A stretch of 26,224 nt of DNA from a virus (IMGVR_UViG_3300035698_006362:1-26224); one strand, 5' to 3'; shown: positions 7,804 to 15,694, numbered from the stretch's first letter. Made by a program: numbers and translations. Notes: generated by a model not told the origin, from the sequence alone.

Positions 7804-7866
7804 TTATACATCAGTAATAAATTGCGAGGCAGAATATTTAGCGATAAATATGAGGTAAAGAATATT

Positions 7867-8445
7867 ATGATAACAGGTCATGTTCAAATAGTTCCAGACG
7901 TATACAACGATTATTGCAACGCAATTATGTTGTCGCAGACTCGTATAGGCGGCACTAAACCTACATCTCCAATTAAATTTCGAGAAATACAAAATGCATC
8001 TTCTATAATTAAGATCGGATATTTCGAATCTAACGATTTGATAAGTTGGATAGAAATTAGTTTTCATCAAAGTATAATGCGTGGAAAGTTTTGGGCTATT
8101 AGTGGATTATACTCTACTAGAATTGGTCAAGTGTTTTCATTTAATAGACCGGAAATTGGCCTTACTATCAAACATGCTTTCGAAGTTGCTGAAAAACAAG
8201 GGTATTTTCAATATTTTTATTGTATTTCCGAAAAGTTAGAAAGAGTATATGAACGTCAGTGGAAAAAGAATCAATGGGGATTTAACAATCGATACGATTT
8301 AATTACTCTCGACGTTGTTCCTGCTAACACAAAACCAACATATGAGTTGTATTGGCGATTAATGGGCCAAGAATTAAAACCTGATAACATTGCAATAAAA
8401 TCACGAATATTAAAAGGATACGATCCTTTCAAAACACTACAATGA
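7867..8445 (+). CDS. hypothetical protein upstream of iscA (192 aa)
   Basis: I start it at ATG 7867 (MITGHVQIVPDVYNDYCNAI), preceded by a GAGGTAAAG ribosome-binding site, and not at the earlier in-frame ATG at 7762, which lies inside the divergent gene. The protein is mixed alpha and beta with many aromatics. It includes SIIKIGYFESNDLISWIEI and a C-terminal block with LYWRLMGQELKPDNIAIKSR. The pattern of two central beta strands followed by helices is compatible with an acyltransferase (GNAT-like) fold, but no clear acetyl-CoA motif is visible, so I give no function. The last 4 bases overlap the IscA gene (ATGA), so it is the first gene of a three-gene plus-strand operon. Confidence 0.65.
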   Translation: MITGHVQIVPDVYNDYCNAIMLSQTRIGGTKPTSPIKFREIQNASSIIKIGYFESNDLISWIEISFHQSIMRGKFWAISGLYSTRIGQVFSFNRPEIGLTIKHAFEVAEKQGYFQYFYCISEKLERVYERQWKKNQWGFNNRYDLITLDVVPANTKPTYELYWRLMGQELKPDNIAIKSRILKGYDPFKTLQ

Positions 8446-8768
8446 TCACACTAACAACAGCCGCAACGAAACAAATTACACGTTATCTAGCAAAGCGAGG
8501 AAAAGGTGCAGGAATTCGGATTGGTGTTAAAACTACTGGTTGCTCAGGGCTTGCATATGTGTTAGAATATATAGGCAAGTATGAAGCAGATGTAGGAGTA
8601 ATCAACTTTGCACAAGATAAATTTGCTGTAATTGTTGATAAGAACGACTTACCATACTTAAATGGAATGATTATTGATTTCGTAAGACAAGGATTGAATG
8701 AAGGGTTCGAGTTCAAAAATCCTAACGAAAGAGATAGATGTGGATGTGGAGAATCATTTAGGATATAA
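8442..8768 (+). CDS. iscA: A-type iron-sulfur carrier protein (IscA/HesB family), 108 aa
   Basis: Family hallmarks are all present: MITLTTAATKQITRYLAKRG at the N-terminus, GIRIGVKTTGCSGLAYVLEY with Cys34, and the C-terminal RCGCGESF with Cys100 and Cys102. This is the CxnCGC arrangement that holds Fe or a [2Fe-2S]/[4Fe-4S] cluster for delivery to client enzymes. Length and spacing match bacterial IscA, so it should be functional. The ATG overlaps the preceding gene by 4 nt and the ACP gene starts 1 nt after the stop. Clients could be the two radical SAM enzymes encoded further along (11993-14517), which need [4Fe-4S] clusters. That link is inference. Confidence 0.93.
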   Translation: MITLTTAATKQITRYLAKRGKGAGIRIGVKTTGCSGLAYVLEYIGKYEADVGVINFAQDKFAVIVDKNDLPYLNGMIIDFVRQGLNEGFEFKNPNERDRCGCGESFRI

Positions 8769-8769
8769 C

Positions 8770-9018
8770 ATGAATAATATAGAAGAAACAATTAAAAAAA
8801 TTATGGCCAAATCTTTTTTGGTCAAACTAGATCGACTTACAGACGATGCACGGCTTGTCGAAGATGTAGGTGCAGATAGTCTAGGTGTATTTGAAATGGT
8901 AATTAACTTAGAAGATGAATTCAATGTTGAATTTACAGATAAAGAAATGTTAAAATTTCAAACTGTCGGAGATGCTGTAAAAGTTCTCGCAGAAGTAATT
9001 AGAAAAGAAAAATCCTAA
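8770..9018 (+). CDS. acpP: acyl carrier protein (82 aa)
   Basis: Acidic four-helix carrier. The phosphopantetheine attachment motif GADSL has Ser37, preceded by LVEDVG and followed by FEMVINLEDEFNVEF, and the third and fourth helices include FQTVGDAVKVLAEVI. This closely follows bacterial AcpP, and the size is normal. I use ATG 8770 (AGGATATAAC just upstream), not the upstream in-frame ATG at 8698 that lies inside iscA. No acyl synthase or phosphopantetheinyl transferase is visible here, so the protein would need host Acp synthase for its prosthetic group. It could divert host acyl chains or carry aminoacyl or acyl intermediates for the nearby enzymes. It ends tail to tail against the 9019 gene. 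Confidence 0.92.
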   Translation: MNNIEETIKKIMAKSFLVKLDRLTDDARLVEDVGADSLGVFEMVINLEDEFNVEFTDKEMLKFQTVGDAVKVLAEVIRKEKS

Positions 9019-9240
9019 TCACTTTCCGTCTTGGTCAGGTAGAGGGCCGCCGTACTTAGAACCTTTAATTTTTTTACCTTTGATATAACTACCTTTGCCG
9101 TCAGTATGGCCTTTGCCCTTAGAATTATGGGGTCGAAGGCCCTGACTTACACAACTGCTGTGGTCGCTGCTGCCTAATCGTTTGGGACTGCGGCACAACG
9201 AAGGCTTTGTCTTTTCAGTTATAAACTCATGTGCTCTCAT
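9019..9240 (-). CDS. small basic Gly/Lys-rich protein (73 aa)
   Basis: Starts MRAHEFITEKTKPSLCRSPK, an N-terminus of the MRAxEFITE type I associate with many small marine-phage proteins. It then has two Cys (positions 16 and 30) and a Gly, Lys and Ser-rich tail (KGKGHTDGKGSYIKGKKIKG) ending GGPLPDQDGK. It is strongly basic and probably poorly ordered, with no membrane segment. It overlaps the 3' end of the 9227-9940 gene by 14 nt and converges on the ACP gene. It could bind nucleic acid or be a small virion component. A role as peptide substrate for the radical SAM cluster is conceivable but has no direct support. Confidence 0.6.
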   Translation of the reverse strand: MRAHEFITEKTKPSLCRSPKRLGSSDHSSCVSQGLRPHNSKGKGHTDGKGSYIKGKKIKGSKYGGPLPDQDGK

Positions 9241-9940
9241 AATGATATTTATATCTACCGTAAGTAAATTGATGATATCCTGTTAGAAATTCGGAATAGT
9301 TGGCGAGTACCGCAGGATGTAGTGTATCTATATTTAAAATATTACATAATTTTTCTTTAAAAATTTCAGGTTTATATATCATCTCTTGATATTTAATTTC
9401 AAATATGTTTGGAGAATCTGGAATAACTAAATTATGATAGCCTGCCAAAACTGCTTGATTTGACAAAATATAGTGCAAAGTTCTTGTTTGTTGGAGAGTA
9501 AGGTCAAATGGTGTTATAGTAGAATCTGGAAAGAAATTTGGATAATTTTCTATTGTGTTCTTGAAAGAATCTTTTACATAATCATCACTTTCCCAACTTC
9601 CTATGTAATAATGCTCAAATATAGAAGATGCTACCGTAATACAATCATCAAGAGAATACGTTACTACTATATTTTTTGCATTAGGATATTTTGTTTGAAT
9701 ATTTTCATAGTCGGGCAAATGAAACACGTTACAAACATGACTGCTAGTAGTTGCTGGGTTAAGGGACCAGTGGTCATAAAACCAATCTGCTGATATTAAA
9801 TCTGGTTTGTCTTCGTCAAATATTATATCATCTCTCATTACAGGTAAATCAGTTGATAAGTATTGTTTATGTATTAGCCCCGAAACTAGATAACCTAATG
9901 CTCCTGGTAAATTATTAACAATATAAATGTCTTGGTTCAT
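9227..9940 (-). CDS. possible sulfotransferase-like P-loop protein (237 aa)
   Basis: The N-terminus has a beta strand plus glycine loop, IYIVNNLPGALGYLVSGLI, where sulfotransferases carry their PAPS-binding loop. Residues about 80-115 (YPNAKNIVVTYSLDDCITVA) resemble the strand-helix block that holds the 3'-phosphate-binding residues in that family. The canonical P-loop residues are not clearly present, so the assignment is weak. Rich in Tyr, Asn and Ile, as is the whole AT-rich cluster. The ATG overlaps the stop of the 9937 gene by 4 nt, which makes it the last but one gene of the coupled minus-strand run. If not a sulfotransferase, it may be another nucleotide-dependent transferase. Confidence 0.4.
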   Translation of the reverse strand: MNQDIYIVNNLPGALGYLVSGLIHKQYLSTDLPVMRDDIIFDEDKPDLISADWFYDHWSLNPATTSSHVCNVFHLPDYENIQTKYPNAKNIVVTYSLDDCITVASSIFEHYYIGSWESDDYVKDSFKNTIENYPNFFPDSTITPFDLTLQQTRTLHYILSNQAVLAGYHNLVIPDSPNIFEIKYQEMIYKPEIFKEKLCNILNIDTLHPAVLANYSEFLTGYHQFTYGRYKYHYEST

Positions 9941-10428
9941 AGTAAACTCGCAGTGTTATATAAATTTTCTATTTTATTAATATTCATAGGATACAAAGTG
10001 TAATTTGGTATAGAAGGATCGTATTCTCCTACTTCGCAATCTATATACTTTAATTCTCCTATAGTCCACCCTACTAAACTACACATTGATCGAGTTTTTT
10101 CAAGAAGATCAAAATAGCAGGTATTAGCCTGTATCACATTAGTAAAATATTCTTTGTTATATGTTGCTAATGAAGTGTAACCTATCAAAGAGTCTTCATT
10201 AGCAATATGAAGCCTGAACGTATTAGTTTCAGTCCTATTCATTATTGCTCTACGTTGATCTATAAAAAGTTGACTCAACCGAAAAACTTCAAACAATTCA
10301 GAACTTAACTCACTTGATATTTCTGATGAAAGAAATTTAGAAATATTGATAAAGTAAGAAGAATTGTATTTTTCGTTTAATGTTACTTTTCTAATAAAAA
10401 TAGTCATTTTCATACACGTATTTACCAT
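9937..10428 (-). CDS. unknown protein, paralogue of the 10428-10901 product (163 aa)
   Basis: A TAATG stop-start overlap with the upstream gene at 10428 supports the ATG at 10428; an alternative Met is residue 6. It shares a clear pattern with its upstream neighbour: an N-terminal strand MTIFIRKVTL, a central LIGYTSLATYNKEYFTNVI, and a C-terminal WTIGELKYIDCEVGEYDP then LYPMNINKIENLY. The two genes are tandem paralogues that diverged a long time ago. Mixed alpha and beta, no known catalytic motif, no membrane segment. The family is not recognised. Two adjacent copies suggest a heterodimer or two related partners. Confidence 0.65.
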   Translation of the reverse strand: MVNTCMKMTIFIRKVTLNEKYNSSYFINISKFLSSEISSELSSELFEVFRLSQLFIDQRRAIMNRTETNTFRLHIANEDSLIGYTSLATYNKEYFTNVIQANTCYFDLLEKTRSMCSLVGWTIGELKYIDCEVGEYDPSIPNYTLYPMNINKIENLYNTASLL

Positions 10429-10901
10429 TAAAAGTTAGCAGATTTCCAAAGAGAATCTATTTCTTTAAATGTAATAGGATATCCGTTATACATTGCAGAT
10501 TCTTCATCAAATTCTCCAACTGATATTGTTACTGTTTTAGCAGGAGTCATTGACCATCCTAATAGATTCCAAATATTATTAGTAGTGTTTATTAATTGTT
10601 TATGTTCTTCTGAATTACACATGACATTTTTATATGTATCAATGTCAATGAATCCAATTGAAGTATATCCAACTAATGGGAGTTGTTCATTGACAAAAAA
10701 TTTAGTAGGGTATGCTTCTTCGTCAGTGATTAACGGCCTCATGGTTGTTTTTAAAATTTCAACAGATTCAAAAAAAGAAAATAAAGCGTCTATTTGTTCA
10801 TTTGATAGATCTACTTCTAATAATTTTCCAAAATTTCCAAAATATTTTGAAGGAAAATTCTTAGTGAGTGTATGTTTCCTAATAATTAATTTCATTTCCA
10901 T
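10428..10901 (-). CDS. unknown protein, paralogue of the 9937-10428 product (157 aa)
   Basis: Starts MEMKLIIRKHTLTKNFPSKY. The conserved pieces shared with the downstream paralogue are LVGYTSIGFIDIDTYKNVM in the middle and WNLLGWSMTPAKTVTISVGE with EFDEESAMYNGYPITF at the end. The conserved Gly-Tyr-Thr-Ser and acidic VGEFDE/VGEYDP motifs may be the functional core. No recognised domain. Starts 2 nt after the aspartyl-hydroxylase-like gene and is part of the same coupled transcript. The strong AT-bias in codon choice matches its neighbours. Confidence 0.65.
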   Translation of the reverse strand: MEMKLIIRKHTLTKNFPSKYFGNFGKLLEVDLSNEQIDALFSFFESVEILKTTMRPLITDEEAYPTKFFVNEQLPLVGYTSIGFIDIDTYKNVMCNSEEHKQLINTTNNIWNLLGWSMTPAKTVTISVGEFDEESAMYNGYPITFKEIDSLWKSANF

Positions 10902-10903
10902 AA

Positions 10904-11446
10904 TTAATCCTTCGGAGATATAACAAGATGTATTCTATCATGCTGACCTCCATTATATACAAAATGTTTCCTAGTAGTATCAACTTTGTAAAATGTTTGA
11001 TTGGCAGGAATATGAAAACATACTGCTGAAATATTAGCCTGTTTCATTATATGGGCAATAAATGCATTTTCATTAGTATAAATGACTAGATGATATCTCA
11101 CAGTATTATCTGCATGAACAGTTAATCCTGTTTTAGGGTGTAATCTCATAAATCTAGCACGGCCAATTTCAAATCCATGTTCTTGACTAAATTTTTTTAA
11201 TAAGTTAGCAGTGTATTCGGGAGTTTCATTATTGAATTCAGTAAACTCTGATTCTTTTATTAATTCAACATTGTTAACTCTATCATATAAACTTCCTGTA
11301 GAATCTTTCCACCTATCTGTTGCGTTAGGTCGATAAGTTAATCCTATTTGATTTTCGACTCCCAAATCTGCTTTAATTAGAATAGTATCGAGATCTTTTC
11401 GAACTTGTTCCAAATCTGCTGTAAATTTTAATTTTTCTATGAACAT
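10904..11446 (-). CDS. aspartyl/asparaginyl beta-hydroxylase-like 2-oxoglutarate oxygenase (180 aa)
   Basis: Fe(II) and 2-oxoglutarate-dependent hydroxylase of the Asp_Arg_Hydrox type. The core starts at GRARFMRLHPKTGLTVHADN, with H111 and D113 as likely iron ligands. Then come RYHLVIYTNENAF, FHIPANQTFYKVDTTRKHFV with H161 as the second histidine, and HDRIHLVI with R171 as likely 2-oxoglutarate anchor. The order and spacing match the family. Targets may be Asp, Asn or His side chains or a small molecule. The N-terminal 90 residues are less typical. It sits 4 nt after the methyltransferase gene. Together they resemble a tailoring pair for one substrate (inference). Confidence 0.75.
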   Translation of the reverse strand: MFIEKLKFTADLEQVRKDLDTILIKADLGVENQIGLTYRPNATDRWKDSTGSLYDRVNNVELIKESEFTEFNNETPEYTANLLKKFSQEHGFEIGRARFMRLHPKTGLTVHADNTVRYHLVIYTNENAFIAHIMKQANISAVCFHIPANQTFYKVDTTRKHFVYNGGQHDRIHLVISPKD

Positions 11447-11450
11447 GCAA

Positions 11451-11996
11451 TTATTTAACGCCTATTAACATGTATCTTTTAAATGACCAGTCTGGATAAA
11501 CAAACTCTTTTTGACCTGTAAAAACTGTATCAGACAACGGATATTCTTTAACAAAATTTTCTAACGTCTCCGAATGCACATGATGATCTGCATGCGGCAT
11601 GTTATTACCTTGCAATATAACTCTAGTACCTATAGGAATATTATCAAACCATTGCTTCGAAATAAAATGTTCAGTACTAGTATTAATAATTAAATCTCCG
11701 TATACCGCATCAAATGTATTACAATCTTGGGTAAAGGCTTTAAACTTCCATTCTTGCCATACCCAATTTTCATTAATTGTATCTGCAATTGATTCACATG
11801 CGGAATCTACATCTAAACTACGTATGCTATTGACTTCAAATACTCCTCTACTTAATAAAAGGAATCCTAATATACCATGCCACCCCCCATAGATGTATGT
11901 CATTCTAGATAACCATTTTAATCTTTCTAGTTCTTTGCACAGCCAAATTTTACTGCCTATCTGTCCGCTGCTAAATGCATCTTTATCTATATTCAT
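11451..11996 (-). CDS. SAM-dependent methyltransferase-like protein (181 aa)
   Basis: Rossmann-type class I methyltransferase features: a Gly-rich loop after a first strand (TYIYGGWHGILGFLLLSRG, about 33-51), an acidic end of strand two (SIRSLDVDSA, 58-66), a motif IV strand DLIINTSTEHF (101-111), and a later strand PIGTRVILQGNN (121-132). It is short for the class and has the extra N-terminal helix of small phage methyltransferases. Substrate unknown; the absence of a DNA-methylase DPPY or NPPY motif argues against DNA methylation. It overlaps the radical SAM gene by 4 nt (ATGA), so it is translated with it. Confidence 0.7.
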   Translation of the reverse strand: MNIDKDAFSSGQIGSKIWLCKELERLKWLSRMTYIYGGWHGILGFLLLSRGVFEVNSIRSLDVDSACESIADTINENWVWQEWKFKAFTQDCNTFDAVYGDLIINTSTEHFISKQWFDNIPIGTRVILQGNNMPHADHHVHSETLENFVKEYPLSDTVFTGQKEFVYPDWSFKRYMLIGVK

Positions 11997-13228
11997 AACA
12001 ACTCCGTAAAAAAACTACTATCACATGATCTTAGTTTGTCTAACTTTTCTAAATACTCCAATGTCTGTGGAAGCAGATGGCTCCAATCTTCGCTATTCAT
12101 AAAATCAACCATTTTTATCATTCGCTGTATACTGGGATTGTTTTTATGTTTTTTACCGAATGCCAATAACTTGTCTGTTGTTTCTTTCTTTAGATGGCTA
12201 GGTAATATTTTAGCACATAGATACTGAGGATAATGAAGTACCCCTGGATGAAAAGTGCCGTCTAAATTTTTCTGACTAATTTTTTTGTAGTTCTGTGATA
12301 ACAACCATTCAGTAAACTCTGGAAGATAGTAGATGTTTAATGCTTGTACCGTACATAATAATTTAACATCAATGTTATCAGGTGTTGTATCGTATAAATG
12401 CAAGTTACGTTCAATTGTGTTCCAGTCGGCTGGGTATCTAATATAATCATTTAATTGTGTATGCCCGTCTATACTGATCATTACATCTACAAATTTAAAT
12501 TGCTTCCATAACTCGACAACTTCTTTATCATAGATAGTTCCGTTAGTATGATATCTCAATTCTATATGTTCTGAATGGCCTAGTTCAACTAAACGTTTTA
12601 GAATTTCTTTGTGTTCTTTTATGTACAAAGGTTCACCGCCACCGAATATAATGTGCTTCATATCGGCAGCAGATTCGTAAAACTCTTCTAAGAATGATTT
12701 GCTTTTATACCAATCGAAATTGTTAACAGAATAAGATTCAATTTTGTATTTCCAATCCCACTTGACTTCAGTTTTAAGTTCGTCTTTAAGAATATTAGCC
12801 TGCTTTACCCATTTACTACTGTCAACAGGCCTGCACATAACACATTGTAAATTACAAGTATTGCCTAATCGTAAATCAAGTGTAATCCAACGTTGATTTA
12901 AAGTACCGTCAGAATCTGTAGATGCAATAAGTTGATCAATGTAGTCATCACCTAATTTGTTTTTCCAAATCCAATTTTCAATTTGTCTATGACTTCTAAT
13001 ACCTACATCTTCAACATTATAACAGGCGCCACATTCTTTTACTTTTTCACCGTTCAACATTTTAACACGAGATTGTTTAAAATGGTTGCTATTCCAAACC
13101 TGTTCTAATGTTTGTTGATTAAAATTTAGTTTGTCTGTTGAATTAGCAATACAACACAAGAGAGCAGAGCCGTCTGTATAAGAAGCCATGTGTGTCCAAG
13201 GTAATATACAAAATGTTTTTGTTTTCAT
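11993..13228 (-). CDS. radical SAM enzyme with N-terminal Cys cluster (SPASM/twitch-like), 411 aa
   Basis: A radical SAM domain is shown by RLGNTCNLQCVMCRP (C125, C129, C132, the CxxxCxxC that binds the [4Fe-4S]/SAM) and a GGEP motif in HIIFGGGEPLYIKEH, followed by MISIDGH for SAM binding. Before it, residues 7-69 carry a separate Cys set (C7, C25, C26, C66, C69), the pattern of an auxiliary Fe-S-binding SPASM or twitch-type module, placed at the N-terminus. Such enzymes oxidise or crosslink peptides, or modify sugars and small molecules by radical chemistry. Substrate unknown. A 4-nt overlap with the upstream paralogue at 13225-13228 indicates cotranslation. Confidence 0.85.
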   Translation of the reverse strand: MKTKTFCILPWTHMASYTDGSALLCCIANSTDKLNFNQQTLEQVWNSNHFKQSRVKMLNGEKVKECGACYNVEDVGIRSHRQIENWIWKNKLGDDYIDQLIASTDSDGTLNQRWITLDLRLGNTCNLQCVMCRPVDSSKWVKQANILKDELKTEVKWDWKYKIESYSVNNFDWYKSKSFLEEFYESAADMKHIIFGGGEPLYIKEHKEILKRLVELGHSEHIELRYHTNGTIYDKEVVELWKQFKFVDVMISIDGHTQLNDYIRYPADWNTIERNLHLYDTTPDNIDVKLLCTVQALNIYYLPEFTEWLLSQNYKKISQKNLDGTFHPGVLHYPQYLCAKILPSHLKKETTDKLLAFGKKHKNNPSIQRMIKMVDFMNSEDWSHLLPQTLEYLEKLDKLRSCDSSFFTELL

Positions 13229-14517
13229 AAGTTTGCTAATCTTTTACTAATATCTGATAAAGATTGATCACGTTCTTTATCTAATGAGTGGGTATAAGTT
13301 TTAAATTTATTCAACTGTAATTCCCAATCTGCTGCCCTATCTTGTTCTAACAATCCTATAATACCATTTACACTATTCACAGTTAATTCGGGTGTTCTAC
13401 TATTGAAATAGGTATTTTTATAATCAATTAAATCTGCTGCAACTCGGTGTCGAATATCGTCGGGCAATATTCCCACTGCTAGATGTTTCGGATGTACATT
13501 AATTAAGAAGTCAACAAAAATATTAGTGTTGTATTTTTTGTTTAAACTTTCTACCCATTCGAGCGTATCAACTAAATTGAATATATTATATACCTGCACT
13601 GTGGGAGTTACTCCTAAATGTACATTTGGCATCTGTGCTAATGTTTCAATGTTTTTAGATATCTGACTCCAATTACTCGGTGAACGTATATAGTCGTTGA
13701 CTGCACCTACGCCATCAATGCTTGCATTAATATTAACTCTGTTAAATTGCGATATAAGATTTGTAAACTTAGTGTTAACATTAGTACAATTAGTGTTAAA
13801 GAACATAACAATGTCTTTACGATTCTTATCAATGCATTCTTGCATAAATTTAAAGTTATTCTTAATTAGAGTAGGTTCGCCACCTGTCATGTAAACTTTT
13901 TTTAAATTAGGAATCATTTCATTAACTTGATCCCAAAGAATGTCTTTGTCAAACCATTCTTGGATGTCGTTAAATCTAGGATCAAATTTGCCAAAAGTAC
14001 TAGCCCATACTACTTTGTATGCAGGATCTTTCTGTTCTAACTCTATGTGTTCTTTAGCAATCTGACTGCTGTTAAACGGACTGCACATCCTGCATTTTAA
14101 ATTGCAAAGATTGCCTAATCGCAAATCTAAATAGGCAATACTGTAATCAATTTCGCCGCCTGAAACGATTGCTTGATCTATTCGTTTATTAATTTCGCTT
14201 TCAGTTAATTGATTAATCCATTCTGAATTTGCATATTGTCTGTTACTAGTTCTGCCACTAGATTCTTGTAGATAACAAACATTACATCCTTCCAATTTCT
14301 CACCGTTAATCATTGCCATTCTCATTCTACGCATTTCTTGAGAATTCCATGCATCACTTAATTGATCTTTAACAGTGTATTTTGTTCCGTCGGATTTCTT
14401 TAATTGACTATATTGGCCTTTGATCATACAACAAGGACGAATAGCACCGTCAGTATTAACTACTAGGCTAACAAACGGTATAGTACAAAATGTAGGAGAA
14501 TCTTTAATAGGTTTCAT
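13225..14517 (-). CDS. radical SAM enzyme with N-terminal Cys cluster, paralogue of 11993-13228 (430 aa)
   Basis: Same architecture as its downstream neighbour. The N-terminal Cys set is C11, C29, C30, C78 and C81 (FCTIPFVSLVVN, RPCCMIKG, LEGCNVCYLQ). The radical SAM CxxxCxxC is at C138, C142 and C145 (RLGNLCNLKCRMCSP), with the GGEP motif in VYMTGGEPTLIKNN and a later INASIDGVGAVNDYIRSP block. The second copy has diverged strongly, so the two may do different steps on one substrate or form a pair. The start overlaps the 14504-15694 gene by 14 nt. Both enzymes require [4Fe-4S] clusters, which the IscA-type protein at 8442-8768 could help supply. Confidence 0.87.
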   Translation of the reverse strand: MKPIKDSPTFCTIPFVSLVVNTDGAIRPCCMIKGQYSQLKKSDGTKYTVKDQLSDAWNSQEMRRMRMAMINGEKLEGCNVCYLQESSGRTSNRQYANSEWINQLTESEINKRIDQAIVSGGEIDYSIAYLDLRLGNLCNLKCRMCSPFNSSQIAKEHIELEQKDPAYKVVWASTFGKFDPRFNDIQEWFDKDILWDQVNEMIPNLKKVYMTGGEPTLIKNNFKFMQECIDKNRKDIVMFFNTNCTNVNTKFTNLISQFNRVNINASIDGVGAVNDYIRSPSNWSQISKNIETLAQMPNVHLGVTPTVQVYNIFNLVDTLEWVESLNKKYNTNIFVDFLINVHPKHLAVGILPDDIRHRVAADLIDYKNTYFNSRTPELTVNSVNGIIGLLEQDRAADWELQLNKFKTYTHSLDKERDQSLSDISKRLANL

Positions 14518-15694
14518 TGTTAAATTTTTCCTTTAACCATTGCCTATCATTTATCATTTTTAATGCTTCTGAATTATTTTTATTGTCTAATCCGTATTTT
14601 CTTCCAGCACGAGCACCTTGTATTGAATAATTGCCAAATTCTCTATCTCGTCCGTAATCACTGCACCATTGACTTAACCGTTCGTCGTTTTCTTCGACTA
14701 TTTGATTTTTAATAGTCGATGCTGCAAGTTTAGCACACTCTCTAAATGCACTCCGCCATGTACTGAAAGGATCAGTATTAAATTTTGTTGTATTGCTTAC
14801 TCTATTCATTACTTTAAGTTTGTAACTGATGCTAGTGGTCATATCAACATTCCACGTTTCGGCGGCATCCAAAATATGTTTAGGAAACAGTTTCACTCCT
14901 CCGTACCCATATTCTAGATCATTAATAGGATTAACACTTTTCCATACATGAATTGTATCTCTATTCCAAATATTAGGTTGATAATTAAAATAAAAATTGT
15001 CTAACAGGTCTGCATCTCCGTCAACAACATAGAACATATCAGTTTGTGATAATTGTGCCGCTGCCTTGTGTGCTTCAAATATACCTTTAACACCATGTAC
15101 TCTTTGTGCGAAAGGACACTTTTTTAAAACTTGTTCCCAATTTGCATCAGCATTAGGTTCGTCATAACTGATAAAAACAACATCTAATTCGTCAGCAATA
15201 TTAGGTGTAAGATATCCCATATTCTTCATACCAACAGTTTGCGTAACAGTTGACCAATTGCGCACCCAAATAAGTTCATCTGCCCATTTTGGATCTAAGA
15301 ACCATGTATGTTCTAGATTATAGTCTTCCAGTTTAATTTTATAATCAATATTGTCAAACAAATAGAGAGGAAGTTCTGTATTTTCTTTTTTATATGTATC
15401 TAATTCTATGTCTTTCAAACTGATTTCAATTATTTCCCATCCATCAGCAGGTTCCCAATCTTTTTTAAATTTTTTAACTAACCATTCATTTTCTTCTACC
15501 CAAACTATGCATTTACTAGATCTAATAGAAGTATCGATGTAATTCGTAATCCAATGTTCATACACAGGATTAACAACTAAAAATTCATTATGCTTTGTGT
15601 TAAGCGTATGCAATCGTTCATCGAAAGTATTAGGTGATACATCCCATCGTACAGCCTTAACTAATTCTTTGTCTATTAAATTTATAGATCCCAT
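14504..15694 (-). CDS. glycosyltransferase-like protein, larger paralogue (396 aa)
   Basis: A GT-A-like fold is suggested by a block shared with the next gene upstream: VVFISYDEPNADANW (about 172-186), RVHGVKGIFEAHKAAA (198-213) and FYVVDGDADLL (221-231). In the last, the DGD triad is a DxD-type sugar-nucleotide and metal site at the end of a hydrophobic strand. The first 165 residues are an extra N-terminal domain absent from the paralogue, with many Trp and acidic residues. The C-terminal part has WRSAFRECAKLAASTI, also matched in the paralogue (WRAGFREGVKMTL). Donor and acceptor are unknown. It overlaps both neighbours (14-13 nt). Confidence 0.65.
   Translation of the reverse strand: MGSINLIDKELVKAVRWDVSPNTFDERLHTLNTKHNEFLVVNPVYEHWITNYIDTSIRSSKCIVWVEENEWLVKKFKKDWEPADGWEIIEISLKDIELDTYKKENTELPLYLFDNIDYKIKLEDYNLEHTWFLDPKWADELIWVRNWSTVTQTVGMKNMGYLTPNIADELDVVFISYDEPNADANWEQVLKKCPFAQRVHGVKGIFEAHKAAAQLSQTDMFYVVDGDADLLDNFYFNYQPNIWNRDTIHVWKSVNPINDLEYGYGGVKLFPKHILDAAETWNVDMTTSISYKLKVMNRVSNTTKFNTDPFSTWRSAFRECAKLAASTIKNQIVEENDERLSQWCSDYGRDREFGNYSIQGARAGRKYGLDNKNNSEALKMINDRQWLKEKFNNETY

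Noticed and set aside
7762-7866. ATG 7762 as the start of the plus-strand protein ending at 8445
   Set aside because: It lies inside the divergent PP-loop gene and lacks a ribosome-binding site; ATG 7867 follows GAGGTAAAG.
7804-7866. Paired promoters in the 63-bp divergent gap between the PP-loop and 7867 genes
   Set aside because: TTTACC-N17-TATTCT (minus) and GATAAATA (plus) can be read, but both match poorly and the gap is so AT-rich that such matches are expected by chance.
9246-9253. Exact TATAAATA late-promoter octamer on the minus strand
   Set aside because: It is inside the 3' end of the 9227-9940 coding sequence and only 5 nt before the 9019-9240 ATG, so a start of transcription would be at or past the ATG. 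Probably chance from Tyr and Lys codons.
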